From Bacteroidales bacterium M7 (GTDB lineage: Bacteria; Bacteroidota; Bacteroidia; Bacteroidales; Muribaculaceae): a stretch of DNA of 64,000 bases. Below the pieces are notes generated by a model. The model searched no databases and was not told where the DNA came from. It saw nothing but the letters and a program-made list of their open reading frames with translations. The DNA lies in contig LUJR01000009.1 in assembly GCA_001689515.1 (NCBI GenBank), positions 136,563 through 200,562 on the forward strand. Reading direction: 5' to 3'. Both the position numbers and the translations under genes were made by a program. Below are positions 49,102-59,029 of this stretch, piece after piece (the first letter of the stretch is position 1; each line of letters begins with the position of its first letter).

Positions 49102-51324
49102 CTATTTGAGTATTGTTTTGAGGGCAGAGCCTCCGGCACGTATGACGTACATGCCAGCCGGGAGATTTCCGAGGTCGGCTGTACGTCCGCTGCCTGATGC
49201 TACTGACCCACCTTGGAGAGTGTAGACCGTCCAAGTTGTGTCTGTACCGAAGTCGGCTGTGCGACCATTGAGGGTGATGGAAATCACTGAGTCATCTGAT
49301 ATTGCCATGTCATCGGTAGATGCTGCAGAATACACTTCGGTATATGTGGTCTGCATCTTCGCTCCGTTGACGGTATAATCGATGGTGACGTTCATTTTGT
49401 CCTTGCCGCTGATGACTGCCTTGGGTGCGCTCCACACGTTGCCGTTCTGAGTGGCTGCTACTCCCTCGATAGTCACGCCCTTGATAGAAACGAGCGAATT
49501 GAGAGAGGTGACGGTAGCAGTTTTCTTGGCGGGGTCGTTGTAGTAACTGAACATTTCCTTTACGGGTTTAACCGAATATTCCTGATAGGCTTTGGCGGTA
49601 TATGCCGGCACATTTACGGATTTCCAGTCTGATGTCACGATGTCATGGTTGGTAGAATTGAGTTTATGGGGAAGAAATATATCCCATGTCGACTCGGCAG
49701 AACCGTTATTTGACGTGTACACATCGACGTTGCTGAATTTCATGGGGTCGGCGGCACTGGCAACGTGAGCCAATGGGGTGTTGATTATGAGCTGTGTGCC
49801 TTCGACATCACATGAAAAGCCACCGCAGATTGAAACGTCATCTGGATTCTTTGGAACGACGATCTTACGCAATTTCGGACAATCTACAAAGGCACCGGCG
49901 CAAACGTGTGCTACACCTGCAAGGTTGAGAGTCTCAATGGCTGTGTTTCTGAATGCATCCCATGCGACAGTCGTTGTAGTCTCCTTTAAATTCACTTCCT
50001 TGAGCGACTGGCAGTTATAAAAGCATCCTTTCGGTACCTCGGGGAGAGCCGACGGCCAGTTGACCTTTGTCAGTCCCGAGTTGGCGAACTGGTGACCATA
50101 GCGGTCTTCCATTTCCTTTACAGGGAGAAGCGAAAAAGTCTGCAACGATTTGCAGCCTTGAAACGCATACTCACCAAGATGGGGAATGGTAGCAACCGAT
50201 GGGAGCGTGAATGCCGATAAGCTCTGGCAGTCATTAAAGGCATAGCGTCTGATGGTCAGAGGGGCTTTTGATTCGATGGTCACAGTCTTAAGGTTTGTGC
50301 AACCATCGAAAGCGTAACGATATATCTCCCCCTCGCTGCGGTTATGAGCCTGCAGGGTAACCGAGGTGAGCTTCTTGCAATTGAAAAATGCACCGAGAAA
50401 TATCATGTGGCTGAGATCTCCGGGGATGGTGATTGACTCTATGTCGGAGCATTGGAATGTGGCAGCCATGATCCCACCTGTGAGATTTTTACCTGTCAAT
50501 TCCACCTTCTTTATGGAAGAGTTGGCAAATGCCCCTTCCTCGATGTATATCATGTCGTCAGGCACGGTATATGAGTCCATCTTGACACCCGGTGCCACGC
50601 TCGACAAGCTGGCGAAACCTCCTCCATAGAATAGGAAGCCGTTTTTGCTTCGCTTGGTATCATAATAGGTCGATTTTGATACATCAACATTCTCGATGGA
50701 TTTATTGCCGAGTTGCCAGCAGCCACCCAAAACCTGATCGTCTGAGAGGACTACTGTCTTAAGTCTTGTACTCCCGGCAAAGGCGTATTCCTGTGCGGAA
50801 TGTATGTCAGAGGGGAGAGTGAATGTTGTGAGATTTTTGGCTGGCGGAATGCGTATAAGATACTTGTTACCACTTGAACTTATACCGTAGAGTAGACCGT
50901 CACGTGCGAAGAAGTCTTTGTTGCCGCTCTTGACCTTGAATTCTTTGAGTGCTGGGCAATTCTCAAACTCGTTGGGTGAGATATAAGTCAATTCATTGGG
51001 GATTACCACCGAGGTCACTCCGGGCAGGTTTGCGAAAACTGCCGGCAGGATCGGCGGTTCGTTGTAGTAGTTGAAGTAGTCGCCGACCTTGGTGACGGGG
51101 TATGTTTCGCCGTCAATGGTGACAGTGCCAGGGATGACTACCTCGCCTGTGGGTTTGAATCCGGGGGCGAGACCCATGATGACGGCTTCCTTGCCATCGT
51201 GACCGAAGTATTCGACGATGTCATATACATAGTTGCCTTGGGTTTTGTATTCGCCGGCATATGTCATAGCTGTCATCAGCAGCGAGAGGATGGCGGCAAT
51301 CAGTGTGCGCTTGTATATTGTCAT
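49102..51324 (-). CDS. BspA-like leucine-rich-repeat surface protein, copy 1
   Basis: The 740-residue protein has a signal peptide (MTIYKRTLIAAILSLLMTAMTYA), then repeated LRR_5 (TpLRR/BspA) units: IPGTVTIDGETYPVTKVGDY, FANLPGVTSVVIPNELTYI, AFAGSTRLKTVVLS, FNCKKLTSVTL, FDGCTNLKTVTI, FQGCKSLQTFSL and more to about 480. A beta-rich segment (YNDPAKKTATVTSLNSLVSI) follows, and the end (TVYTLQGGSVASG...LGNLPAGMYVIRAGGSALKTILK) matches type IX secretion sorting tails. Such proteins bind host or bacterial surfaces. It is the downstream member of a tandem pair. Confidence 0.88.
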   Translation of the reverse strand: MTIYKRTLIAAILSLLMTAMTYAGEYKTQGNYVYDIVEYFGHDGKEAVIMGLAPGFKPTGEVVIPGTVTIDGETYPVTKVGDYFNYYNEPPILPAVFANLPGVTSVVIPNELTYISPNEFENCPALKEFKVKSGNKDFFARDGLLYGISSSGNKYLIRIPPAKNLTTFTLPSDIHSAQEYAFAGSTRLKTVVLSDDQVLGGCWQLGNKSIENVDVSKSTYYDTKRSKNGFLFYGGGFASLSSVAPGVKMDSYTVPDDMIYIEEGAFANSSIKKVELTGKNLTGGIMAATFQCSDIESITIPGDLSHMIFLGAFFNCKKLTSVTLQAHNRSEGEIYRYAFDGCTNLKTVTIESKAPLTIRRYAFNDCQSLSAFTLPSVATIPHLGEYAFQGCKSLQTFSLLPVKEMEDRYGHQFANSGLTKVNWPSALPEVPKGCFYNCQSLKEVNLKETTTTVAWDAFRNTAIETLNLAGVAHVCAGAFVDCPKLRKIVVPKNPDDVSICGGFSCDVEGTQLIINTPLAHVASAADPMKFSNVDVYTSNNGSAESTWDIFLPHKLNSTNHDIVTSDWKSVNVPAYTAKAYQEYSVKPVKEMFSYYNDPAKKTATVTSLNSLVSIKGVTIEGVAATQNGNVWSAPKAVISGKDKMNVTIDYTVNGAKMQTTYTEVYSAASTDDMAISDDSVISITLNGRTADFGTDTTWTVYTLQGGSVASGSGRTADLGNLPAGMYVIRAGGSALKTILK

Positions 51325-51354
51325 GATTTCTATCTGTGAGATGTGTATGGATGT

Positions 51355-53586
51355 TTAGTAAAGTATCGTTTTGAGGGTAGAGCCTCCGGCGCGGATGACG
51401 TAGATACCCGAGGGAAGCTGTCTGAGATCGGCAGAGCGTCCGCGTCCTGATGCCACTGTGGAACCCTGCATTGTGTGGACGCTCCATGATGCGTCGGTGC
51501 CGAAGTCGGCTGTGCGTCCGTAGAGCGTTATGGCGATGCCGGGATTGCCGTCTGACATGATGTCATCATTGGCTGACTGCGCATATATGCCTGAGTATCT
51601 TGTCGACATCTTGGCTCCGTTGACGGTGTAGTCGATGGTGACGTGCATTTGGTAGTCGTTTTTCAACACAGCCTTGGGCGCACTCCACGTATTGCCGTTT
51701 TTTGTGGCAGCCACCCCTTCGATGGTTACGCCTGTGATCGATACAAGCGGATTGAGTGAGGTGACTGTGGCGGTCTTCTTGGTGGGATTATTATAGTAGC
51801 TAAACATCTCTTTGACAGTCTTTTTGGAGTATTTCTGATATGACTCGGTGGCATAAGCCGGTACGTTGACCGATTTCCAGTTGGATTTCTTTCCATTGTT
51901 GCTGTCATATGGCAAAGCTATATCATCTTCGCCCACCATATCTTCGTTTATGGAGATGAACACGTCTACGTTTTTGAATTTCATCGGTATGTCGTTTCCA
52001 AAACTCCAGGGATATAGAGGAGTGTTGATGATGAGCTGTGTGCCGTCCACATTGCATGTGAACGCCTCTGAGAGGTCTATGCCTGACGAATTGTCTTCGT
52101 TGTAGGGGACAACGATTTTTCGTAACGAGAGACAGTCGGCAAAAGCATTTTTCTCAAGGTGTTCCACTCCCATGAGGTTGAGCGTCTCTATGCCTGTGTT
52201 ACGGAATGCATCTTCACAAATGCGTCCTGTCGCTTTTTTGAGACTTATTTCCTTTAATGAAGTGCAATCTTTGAAACTTCCCTTGGGAACTTCATAGAAT
52301 GTTGACGGCCAGTTGACGGCAGTTAGTCCCGAGCCGGCAAAGGTATAGCCATTGATCCCTAACTCTTTTACGTTCGCGAGCGAAAACGATTTGAGAGATT
52401 TGCAGTCGGCGAAGGCGTATGAGCCGAGAAAACTTATTTTGGTGTCTGTAGGCATGGATATTTCCGGCAGGGAAGTGCAGCCGCTGAACGCGCCGGTGCC
52501 TATCTCAATAGGTGCTGAGGATGCAATGCTGATTTTTGACAGCTTGGAGCAGCCATAGAAAGCATGCGAACCGATTATTGTTTCCTTGGAGTCATTGGCT
52601 GACAGTGTTACTTTAGTGAGTTTTTTGCAATTATAAAACGCTAAATCATAGATGTAGCTGCTGCATGTGTGTCCGCGGTCATCAACCTTGCCTCCGGGAA
52701 GCGTTATGCTCTCTATGTCAGCCTCAAAGAATGTTCCGAAATAAAGTGGCTGTGTGATATTTTTGTGAAACAGTACGTTACGGATTGAGGAGTTACAAAA
52801 CGCCCCGTCATCGATACGTAGGATGTCCGATGGTATGGTGTACATCTCCATTTTCACGCCCGGAGCTACGCCGTCAAGGGTGTTGTACTCATCATTTTTG
52901 ATAAGGAATCCGTTTTTGCTTCGTTGAGGATTGTAATACGTCGATTGTGATACGTCTACTTCGCATATGGATTTGTTTCCGGCTTGCCATCCACCATAGA
53001 GATACTGATAGCCGGAGAGTACGATAGTCTTCAACGTCTTGTTGCCTAAAAAAGCCCAGGGACCGATCCAGTTTACATCTTCGGGAAGTGTGAATCGCGT
53101 GGCTTTTCTGCCGGCGGGATACCGCACAAGTGCCCGCATGGTTGCCATTCCTGTATAGGTTTCGTAGAGGGAGCCGTTTAGGGCATAGTAATGTGCATTG
53201 CCGCTCTTAACCTTGTATTCGGTTATATTAGGGCAGTTTTCAAATTCGTTTACGGAAAATTGGGTGAGTTCGTTGGATATCACTACCGATGTAAGCTCAG
53301 GTAAATCCGAGAAAACAGGAGGCTCGGGGGCATTGGCGAAATTGAAAGTGTTACCAAGGATTGTTACGGGGTATGTGACACCGTCCACGGTAACGCTACC
53401 GGGAAGCACCAACTCGCCGGAGGGATTGAAGCCTGCAACTCTGGATACGATGCGTGCATAGGGTGAGCCGTCATAGTGTGTGCCGAGGTCAAACACGTAG
53501 TTGCCTCGCGTGACTGTCCTTGCCGACAAGGATGCATCGCATAGCGACAAGCATACAGCGAGGAAGAGTAATGTTTTTTTGAGCAT
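51355..53586 (-). CDS. BspA-like leucine-rich-repeat surface protein, copy 2
   Basis: The 743-residue paralogue of the neighbouring gene, about 30 bases apart, has a signal peptide (MLKKTLLFLAVCLSLCDASLSA), the same LRR_5 units (FSDLPELTSVVISNELTQF, FYNCKKLTKVTL, FSGCTSLPEISM), the same FSYYNNPTKKTATVTSL region and the tail DLRQLPSGIYVIRAGGSTLKTIL. The two share whole blocks but differ along the repeats, as expected after a tandem duplication followed by repeat divergence. The ATG at 53586 gives the signal peptide; an in-frame ATG 12 codons upstream adds a second hydrophobic run and is less likely. Confidence 0.88.
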   Translation of the reverse strand: MLKKTLLFLAVCLSLCDASLSARTVTRGNYVFDLGTHYDGSPYARIVSRVAGFNPSGELVLPGSVTVDGVTYPVTILGNTFNFANAPEPPVFSDLPELTSVVISNELTQFSVNEFENCPNITEYKVKSGNAHYYALNGSLYETYTGMATMRALVRYPAGRKATRFTLPEDVNWIGPWAFLGNKTLKTIVLSGYQYLYGGWQAGNKSICEVDVSQSTYYNPQRSKNGFLIKNDEYNTLDGVAPGVKMEMYTIPSDILRIDDGAFCNSSIRNVLFHKNITQPLYFGTFFEADIESITLPGGKVDDRGHTCSSYIYDLAFYNCKKLTKVTLSANDSKETIIGSHAFYGCSKLSKISIASSAPIEIGTGAFSGCTSLPEISMPTDTKISFLGSYAFADCKSLKSFSLANVKELGINGYTFAGSGLTAVNWPSTFYEVPKGSFKDCTSLKEISLKKATGRICEDAFRNTGIETLNLMGVEHLEKNAFADCLSLRKIVVPYNEDNSSGIDLSEAFTCNVDGTQLIINTPLYPWSFGNDIPMKFKNVDVFISINEDMVGEDDIALPYDSNNGKKSNWKSVNVPAYATESYQKYSKKTVKEMFSYYNNPTKKTATVTSLNPLVSITGVTIEGVAATKNGNTWSAPKAVLKNDYQMHVTIDYTVNGAKMSTRYSGIYAQSANDDIMSDGNPGIAITLYGRTADFGTDASWSVHTMQGSTVASGRGRSADLRQLPSGIYVIRAGGSTLKTILY

Positions 53587-53743
53587 AAATGTAATGAGAG
53601 TGTGAATGAATATAAAAATCAACTGATTGCAAAGATAATGTATAATACTTTGGCAATCAGTTGATTTATCGGTAGTTATGCTCGTAAAAGGCTATTTGTA
53701 GATAAGATGTAGATGCTGGTAGACCGAAGTATGACCAGCGTAT

Positions 53744-55366
53744 TTATGCTTCGGCGTAGAGCTTCTCGCGCGTTGCGGCTACTCGCTCGTCGGTGATGTA
53801 GTCATCATAGTCCATCATCTTGTCGATGATGCCGCCGGGGGTCAGCTCGATGATGCGGTTGGCTACGGTCTGGATGAATTCGTGGTCGTGGCTTGCCATG
53901 ATGATGTTGCCCTTGAATGCCTTGAGGGTGTTGTTAAATGCCTGGATGGATTCAAGGTCCAGATGGTTGGTGGGACTGTCGAGGATGAGGGTGTTGGCAT
54001 CCTTCATCATCATGCGCGCTATCATGCAGCGCATCTTCTCGCCACCTGATAGCACTGATGCTTTCTTCTGCGTGTCCTCGCCGGTGAAGAGCATCTTGCC
54101 GAGGAAACCTTTGAGGTAGATTTCGCTCGAATCGTTGGAGAACTGGCAGAGCCAGTCGACGAGGTTGAGGTCGGTGTTGAAAAACTGGCTGTTGTCAAGT
54201 GGCAGATAAGCGGTGGTGATGGTCTGTCCCCATTCATATGTACCACTGTCGGGCTTGCGGTTGTCTGTGATGATTTCAAACAGTGCCGTCATGGCTCGTG
54301 GGTCATGGCTGAGAAATGCCACTTTATCGCCTTTCTCTATCTGAAAGTTGACATCCTTAAACAGCAGAGTGCCGTCGTCAGCAGTAGCGGTGAGACCTTT
54401 GACCTCAAGAATCTTGTTGCCCGGTTCGCGCTGTGGGGTGAAGATGATGCCCGGATAGCGGCGTGAAGAGGGCTGGATTTCCTCGATATTGAGTTTTTCA
54501 AGCATCTTCTTGCGTGAGGTGGTCTGCTTTGACTTGGCGACATTGGCGCTGAATCGCTGGATGAACTCCATAAGTTCCTTGCGCTTCTCCTCTGCCTTCT
54601 TGTTTTGCTGCTGCTGCTGGCGCAGGGCGAGCTGGCTTGACTCATACCAGTAGGAGTAGTTGCCGGCAAAGAGTGACATCTTGTTGTAGTCGATGTCTAT
54701 GGTGTGAGTGCACACAGAGTCGAGGAAGTGGCGGTCGTGGCTGACTACGAGCACGGTGTTCTCAAAGTTTGACAGATAATCTTCAAGCCAAGCCACCGTG
54801 TCGAGGTCAAGGTCGTTGGTAGGTTCGTCAAGCAGCAGGTTGTCGGGGTTGCCGAAAAGGGCTTTGGCGAGCAATACGCGCACCTTCTCCTTACCGCTGA
54901 GGTCTTTCATCAGTGCATAGTGCTTGTCCTCCTTTATGCCCAGACCGCTCAGCAGGGTGGCGGCATCGCTCTCGGCGTTCCATCCCTCAAGTTCGGCAAA
55001 CTTCTCCTCCAGCTCTGAGGCACGTATGCCATCGGCATCCGAGAAATCCTCCTTGGCGTAGAGCGCATCCTTCTCCTGCATTATGTCCCAGAGTACGGTG
55101 TGGCCCTGGAGGACAGTCTGCATGACTGTGAACTCGTCATACTTGAAGTGGTCCTGTTCCAGCACGCTCATACGTTCGCCCGGACCCTGCGTGATAGTGC
55201 CGTGGGTAGGGGAGAGCTGGTCGCTCAGGATGCGCATCAGCGTGGATTTGCCGGCACCGTTGGCGCCGATTATACCGTAGCAGTTGCCCGGCGTAAACTT
55301 CATGTTCACGTCCTGAAACAACACTTTCTTACCAAATTGCATTCCGAGATTGTTAACCGCTATCAT
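53744..55366 (-). CDS. ABC-F family ATPase with one degenerate site
   Basis: The 540-residue cytosolic protein has tandem ABC domains without membrane spans, so ABC-F (ribosome-acting; YbiT-like). Domain 1 has Walker A GANGAGKST (34-42), signature LSGKEKV (156-162) and Walker B LLLDEPTNDLD (177-187). A linker with QQQQNKKAEEKRKE follows. Domain 2 has LSHDPRAMTALF (352-363) where Walker A should be, an intact signature LSGGEK (439-444) and LILDSPTNHLD, with Ser464 replacing the catalytic Glu. ABC-F proteins normally have two intact sites. A related Bacteroidota subgroup appears to share this, from memory. Function as ribosome-tending factor is inferred from the family. Confidence 0.9.
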   Translation of the reverse strand: MIAVNNLGMQFGKKVLFQDVNMKFTPGNCYGIIGANGAGKSTLMRILSDQLSPTHGTITQGPGERMSVLEQDHFKYDEFTVMQTVLQGHTVLWDIMQEKDALYAKEDFSDADGIRASELEEKFAELEGWNAESDAATLLSGLGIKEDKHYALMKDLSGKEKVRVLLAKALFGNPDNLLLDEPTNDLDLDTVAWLEDYLSNFENTVLVVSHDRHFLDSVCTHTIDIDYNKMSLFAGNYSYWYESSQLALRQQQQQNKKAEEKRKELMEFIQRFSANVAKSKQTTSRKKMLEKLNIEEIQPSSRRYPGIIFTPQREPGNKILEVKGLTATADDGTLLFKDVNFQIEKGDKVAFLSHDPRAMTALFEIITDNRKPDSGTYEWGQTITTAYLPLDNSQFFNTDLNLVDWLCQFSNDSSEIYLKGFLGKMLFTGEDTQKKASVLSGGEKMRCMIARMMMKDANTLILDSPTNHLDLESIQAFNNTLKAFKGNIIMASHDHEFIQTVANRIIELTPGGIIDKMMDYDDYITDERVAATREKLYAEA

Positions 55367-55501
55367 ATCTTGAATTTGAGAATTAATTGTACCTAATCAG
55401 GGGCATCAGCCCTAAAAAATCGCCCACAAAGTTACCCATAATAATCCACATCCGCAATTATTTCCCGCACCCCTCCATTTTCCGCCAAAAAACGAGGAGC
55501 T

Positions 55502-55627
55502 ATGAAAGCATCTGTCCCATTAAAATATATACTATTAACATATTTTGTTTTGCATGTGCGTGATAATGACATACCACAAGCATTAACTTTGATGCCGGAA
55601 ACCAACATTGGCGTTCCTCCACAATAA
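55502..55627 (+). CDS. Possible 41-aa peptide
   Basis: A short frame, MKASVPLKYILLTYFVLHVRD..., of 41 residues with an unusually good Shine-Dalgarno-like GAGGAG five bases before the ATG. It is AT-rich like the membrane gene that starts 38 bases later, and could be a leader peptide or chance. No family is recognised. Confidence 0.3.
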   Translation: MKASVPLKYILLTYFVLHVRDNDIPQALTLMPETNIGVPPQ

Positions 55628-55665
55628 CAGTTTCAACTTAAACTTAAAAATGTCAGTTTCATATT

Positions 55666-56373
55666 ATGGAAAAAGAGAAAAAGAATCGTACCACTATGCC
55701 AGAATGGCTTTTTGCTATAATTTTGGCTATCGTTATCCTTGCAATTGGTTTCTTTAGCTGGAGATATTGGGAAAATATTCTGCCTAGTATACTCTGTAGT
55801 TTCATATTTGTTGTATATATCTCAGGATTATTTGCAAAACATTTTGCTTGGTGGAAGGAAGTAAATGATTCTGCCGTAACGCCAATGAAACGGATAAGTA
55901 GAATTTTTGTCTACGCTAAAATATTCGTAATATCCTGTATGACAATTTTACTTCCAGCAGTACTTTTAGCATCTCTTCTTAGTTATGTCCTGATATTTAA
56001 ACTTGGAATTCCTAATGCGTCGTTTATTATTTTTATCTCAATATCCATGACATCCATATTGTCTTTATTTCCATGGTACGGTAGGTTTATTATGAATATA
56101 TGTTTTATTAAAATTCCGTTAGAACAGATTTTCAATGCTTCATGTGAGTATAATGCTGCAAATATTAAATACTTCATGTATGTATATTACCTTATATTGA
56201 TGGTTGTATACAGTATTAAAGGATATTGGAATTCAAGTAGCTGGATGCCAAATGAAATTTTTAGTGCATTCCTTCTATATTTTGCTGCTGCTGATGTTGT
56301 ATCTCGCAAAGTTTCAATATTGAATTACCAGAGCAAAACAAGAGAGAATGAAGAAAATTTGAAAGAAAATTGA
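55666..56373 (+). CDS. AT-rich hypothetical multi-span membrane protein
   Basis: I do not recognise this 235-residue protein. It has about six hydrophobic spans: WLFAIILAIVILAIGFFSW (14-32), a second around SILCSFIFVVYISGLF, a third around IFVISCMTILLPAVLLASLL, two near FIIFISISMTSILSLF and IKYFMYVYYLILMVV, and a final IFSAFLLYFAA, then a charged C-terminus. Codon use is strongly AT-biased compared with its neighbours, which points to recent acquisition. It is the only plus-strand gene between 40.2 and 61.7 kb. A gap of 355 bases follows. Confidence 0.75.
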   Translation: MEKEKKNRTTMPEWLFAIILAIVILAIGFFSWRYWENILPSILCSFIFVVYISGLFAKHFAWWKEVNDSAVTPMKRISRIFVYAKIFVISCMTILLPAVLLASLLSYVLIFKLGIPNASFIIFISISMTSILSLFPWYGRFIMNICFIKIPLEQIFNASCEYNAANIKYFMYVYYLILMVVYSIKGYWNSSSWMPNEIFSAFLLYFAAADVVSRKVSILNYQSKTRENEENLKEN

Positions 56374-56508
56374 ATTAAATAACTTTTAAATATGATTGAG
56401 GCAAAAAATTAAAGTACAATACAAGGTGGATTACCTATGTATGTTGGAACTAGAACAGATTGGTACAGACGAGGTATAATTGCATTAACTCATAGACTTA
56501 TCCCAGAT

Positions 56509-56640
56509 TCATAATAGCGCGGCTTGATAAGTCCCGAAGGGACGAATTTGTCCTTAACCTGGATGAGTGGCGGCGTATCTGCCCGAGTCCAGGGGCTCGA
56601 GAGATCAAATATTGAGTCCTGGAGGGACGGGATGGTGGCA
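56509..56640. repeat. Short palindromic motifs in a gap
   Basis: The gap 56374-56728 contains AAGTCCCGAAGGGACGAATT and GAGTCCTGGAGGGACGGG, short inverted motifs of the GTCCC-GGGAC type that differ from P1-P3, plus a 25-codon frame without support. I see no gene. Confidence 0.45.
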
Positions 56641-56728
56641 GCTAAATAGCTCTCTTATATTCGTTACATTGTGCTGCACATCCCTTCCAATCTTAGGACT
56701 TTGTCAGAGGAACTTGTTAATCCCTGAG

Positions 56729-58981
56729 TCAGCCTTTGAGGGAGGAGACGAGGGTGGGGATGCCGTACATCCAGAGGATGTCGCCGGGGGAGAAGGTGGT
56801 GTCGGGGGTGGGGGGGAGGAAGGTCTCCTGGCGCTGGACGGAGACGAGGAGGGCTGAGTAGGTCTTGCCGAGTCCTGAGGTGACTACGTTTTTGCCTATG
56901 AGGGGGGAGTCGGGTTTGAGGTCTACGTTGAGCAGACGGGCATCGGCTTGTATGTCGTTTTCTTCCTGTTCTTCGCTGCCTTTCTCGATGAGGGGGATGA
57001 CTGTCTGGAGCTGTTCGTCAGTGCCGACGATGCCAAGGATGTCGCCCGGGAAGATTCGTATGGACGATGATGGTACATATATTATATGTGAGCCGCGCTG
57101 TATGCTCATGATGCTGATGCCGTAGGTGTCACGCAGATGGCTGTCGGCAATCTTCAAGCCTATAAACTCGCTGTCATAGCCAGCTTTGACATAGGCGAGG
57201 TGTATGTTGCTGACCACGTTGTTGTTGCGGCCGCTGCGGCGCAGGTCGCGCTCGTTGAGGTTATTGAGAAATTTCGACTCGATGGTCTTGGCTCGTTCCT
57301 TGACGGTCTTGCCGAATACGAATACTATGGCTATGAAGATAGCCAGTCCGCATGACCATCCTACAAGCAGATTGTATATGTGGCTCAACACATAGATGAT
57401 AAATCCGAGGGCTATGATGAAGCGGAATATGCGCATGACCAAGAACGGCACATTGGCAAGCGGACGGTGTCCCTTGAGTGTCTCTATCTCAGAGCGTTTC
57501 ATCGATGACATGGTAAGCGCATAGACAAATGGAGCCATGGCACCTAATGTTATTGCCGCACAAAGCAGCTTGCCCCACTGGACCCATATGCCAGTCAACC
57601 AAGGCAGCAGATATGTCAGGCTGAGAGCCACTATGGCAACGAGCAGTATGGAGTAGAGCATGATGCGCCACAGGGTACGTTTGAGTACCGACACCCACAG
57701 CTCGCGGGTCTCGTTACCAGCCGTGGCTCTGACAGAATAACGGTCAAGCAGGAAGTTAAACCGGGCAGGGAGATGCTTTGCCACAAACCGATATGCAGGG
57801 TCAGACAGGCGTATGAAATATGGGGTGGTGAATGTGGTTAAAACGCTTACTGCTACTACGATAGGGTATATCTCTGCATTCAGCACTCCGAGTGACATAC
57901 CCAAAGATGCGATGATGAAGGCAAATTCACCTATCTGGGTAAGCGAGAATCCTGACTCGATTGCCACTTTGAGATTTTGCCCGGTGACAAGCATGCCGAA
58001 TGTGCCGAATACTATCATGCCCACGATGACGGCTACTGATAGTATCAATATCGAAGGCCAGTAGTGGATGATGACATCGGGATTGACCATCATGCCTACG
58101 GAGATGAAGAACACCGACCCGAACAGGTCCTTGACCGGAGTTGTCAGCTTCTCGATTCGTTCGGCAAAACTGGTGCTGGCGAGTATCGAGCCGATTACGA
58201 ATGCGCCGAGAGCGAGTGAGAAACCGCATGCAACCGAGAAAACAGCCATGCCGAGGCAGAGTCCCATCGACACTATCAGCAAGGTCTCGTTACTGAGCAG
58301 TTTGCGCGATTTGTTGAGGAGGGTAGGGATAACATAGACTCCGACGAGAAACCACATCACGAGGAAGAAAACCAGTTTGCCGACGCTCATAAACAGCTCT
58401 GACCCTTCCACCGAGTTGTTGATGGCGATGGATGACAGTAACACCATCATCAACACCGCGAACAGATCTTCCACAATCAGAACCGCAAACACTAATGATG
58501 CGAATTTGCGCTGACGTATGCCCAAGTCGGTGAATGCTTTGATAATGATGGTGGTCGACGACATAGAGAGCATACCGCCGAGAAAGAGGCTGTTGATAAA
58601 CGAGAAGTGCATCAGCCGTCCGATGCAATAGCCCACGCCCATCATGCCGCACACGATTATCAGTGCCGTCACCACCGCCGAGCCGCCGGCGTTGACCAGC
58701 TTCTTGAAACTGAACTCCAATCCTAGAGAGAACAGCAGCACTATGATGCCTATCTGCGCCCAAAATTCTATGTTGCTTTCGTCTGTTACGGATGGCAGAT
58801 ACTCGAAATTGGGGCTGGCAAGGAATCCGGCAACTATGTATCCGAGCACAACTGGCTGCTTGAGCAGCTTGAAGATGATGGTGGTGACGGCTCCGAGTAT
58901 AAGGATGAAAGCGAGATCGCCAATCAGGCTGTCAATGTTGAGGCTTTCTGTTGCTGCTTGGGCTGCAGATAATAATAGCAT
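56729..58981 (-). CDS. CPA2-family cation:proton antiporter with TrkA-C domains
   Basis: The 750-residue membrane protein has an N-terminal CPA2 domain of 12-13 spans (MLLLSAAQA..., FKLLKQPVVLGYIVAGFLASP, FSLGLEFSFKKL, GGMLSMSSTTIIIKAF, VLIVEDLFAVLMM with the Asp pair region, GEFAFIIASLGMS). A short extra membrane block (about 430-560) and two TrkA-C-like cytoplasmic domains follow (VKAGYDSEFIGLKIADS, ...LGIVGTDEQLQTVIPL; DSPLIGKNVVTSGLGKTYSALLVSV). It probably exchanges Na+/K+ for H+ under ligand control. The first ATG is at 58981; a TTG 15 codons earlier is less likely. Confidence 0.9.
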   Translation of the reverse strand: MLLLSAAQAATESLNIDSLIGDLAFILILGAVTTIIFKLLKQPVVLGYIVAGFLASPNFEYLPSVTDESNIEFWAQIGIIVLLFSLGLEFSFKKLVNAGGSAVVTALIIVCGMMGVGYCIGRLMHFSFINSLFLGGMLSMSSTTIIIKAFTDLGIRQRKFASLVFAVLIVEDLFAVLMMVLLSSIAINNSVEGSELFMSVGKLVFFLVMWFLVGVYVIPTLLNKSRKLLSNETLLIVSMGLCLGMAVFSVACGFSLALGAFVIGSILASTSFAERIEKLTTPVKDLFGSVFFISVGMMVNPDVIIHYWPSILILSVAVIVGMIVFGTFGMLVTGQNLKVAIESGFSLTQIGEFAFIIASLGMSLGVLNAEIYPIVVAVSVLTTFTTPYFIRLSDPAYRFVAKHLPARFNFLLDRYSVRATAGNETRELWVSVLKRTLWRIMLYSILLVAIVALSLTYLLPWLTGIWVQWGKLLCAAITLGAMAPFVYALTMSSMKRSEIETLKGHRPLANVPFLVMRIFRFIIALGFIIYVLSHIYNLLVGWSCGLAIFIAIVFVFGKTVKERAKTIESKFLNNLNERDLRRSGRNNNVVSNIHLAYVKAGYDSEFIGLKIADSHLRDTYGISIMSIQRGSHIIYVPSSSIRIFPGDILGIVGTDEQLQTVIPLIEKGSEEQEENDIQADARLLNVDLKPDSPLIGKNVVTSGLGKTYSALLVSVQRQETFLPPTPDTTFSPGDILWMYGIPTLVSSLKG

Positions 58982-59029
58982 CGTAAGTGTAATGTTTATT
59001 CGGATAATTGTAGTTGACCTATCCAAGGG

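Noticed and set aside
56374..56728. Possible small RNA or gene in the gap
   Set aside because: Only short frames and short palindromic motifs are seen; nothing coherent enough to call.
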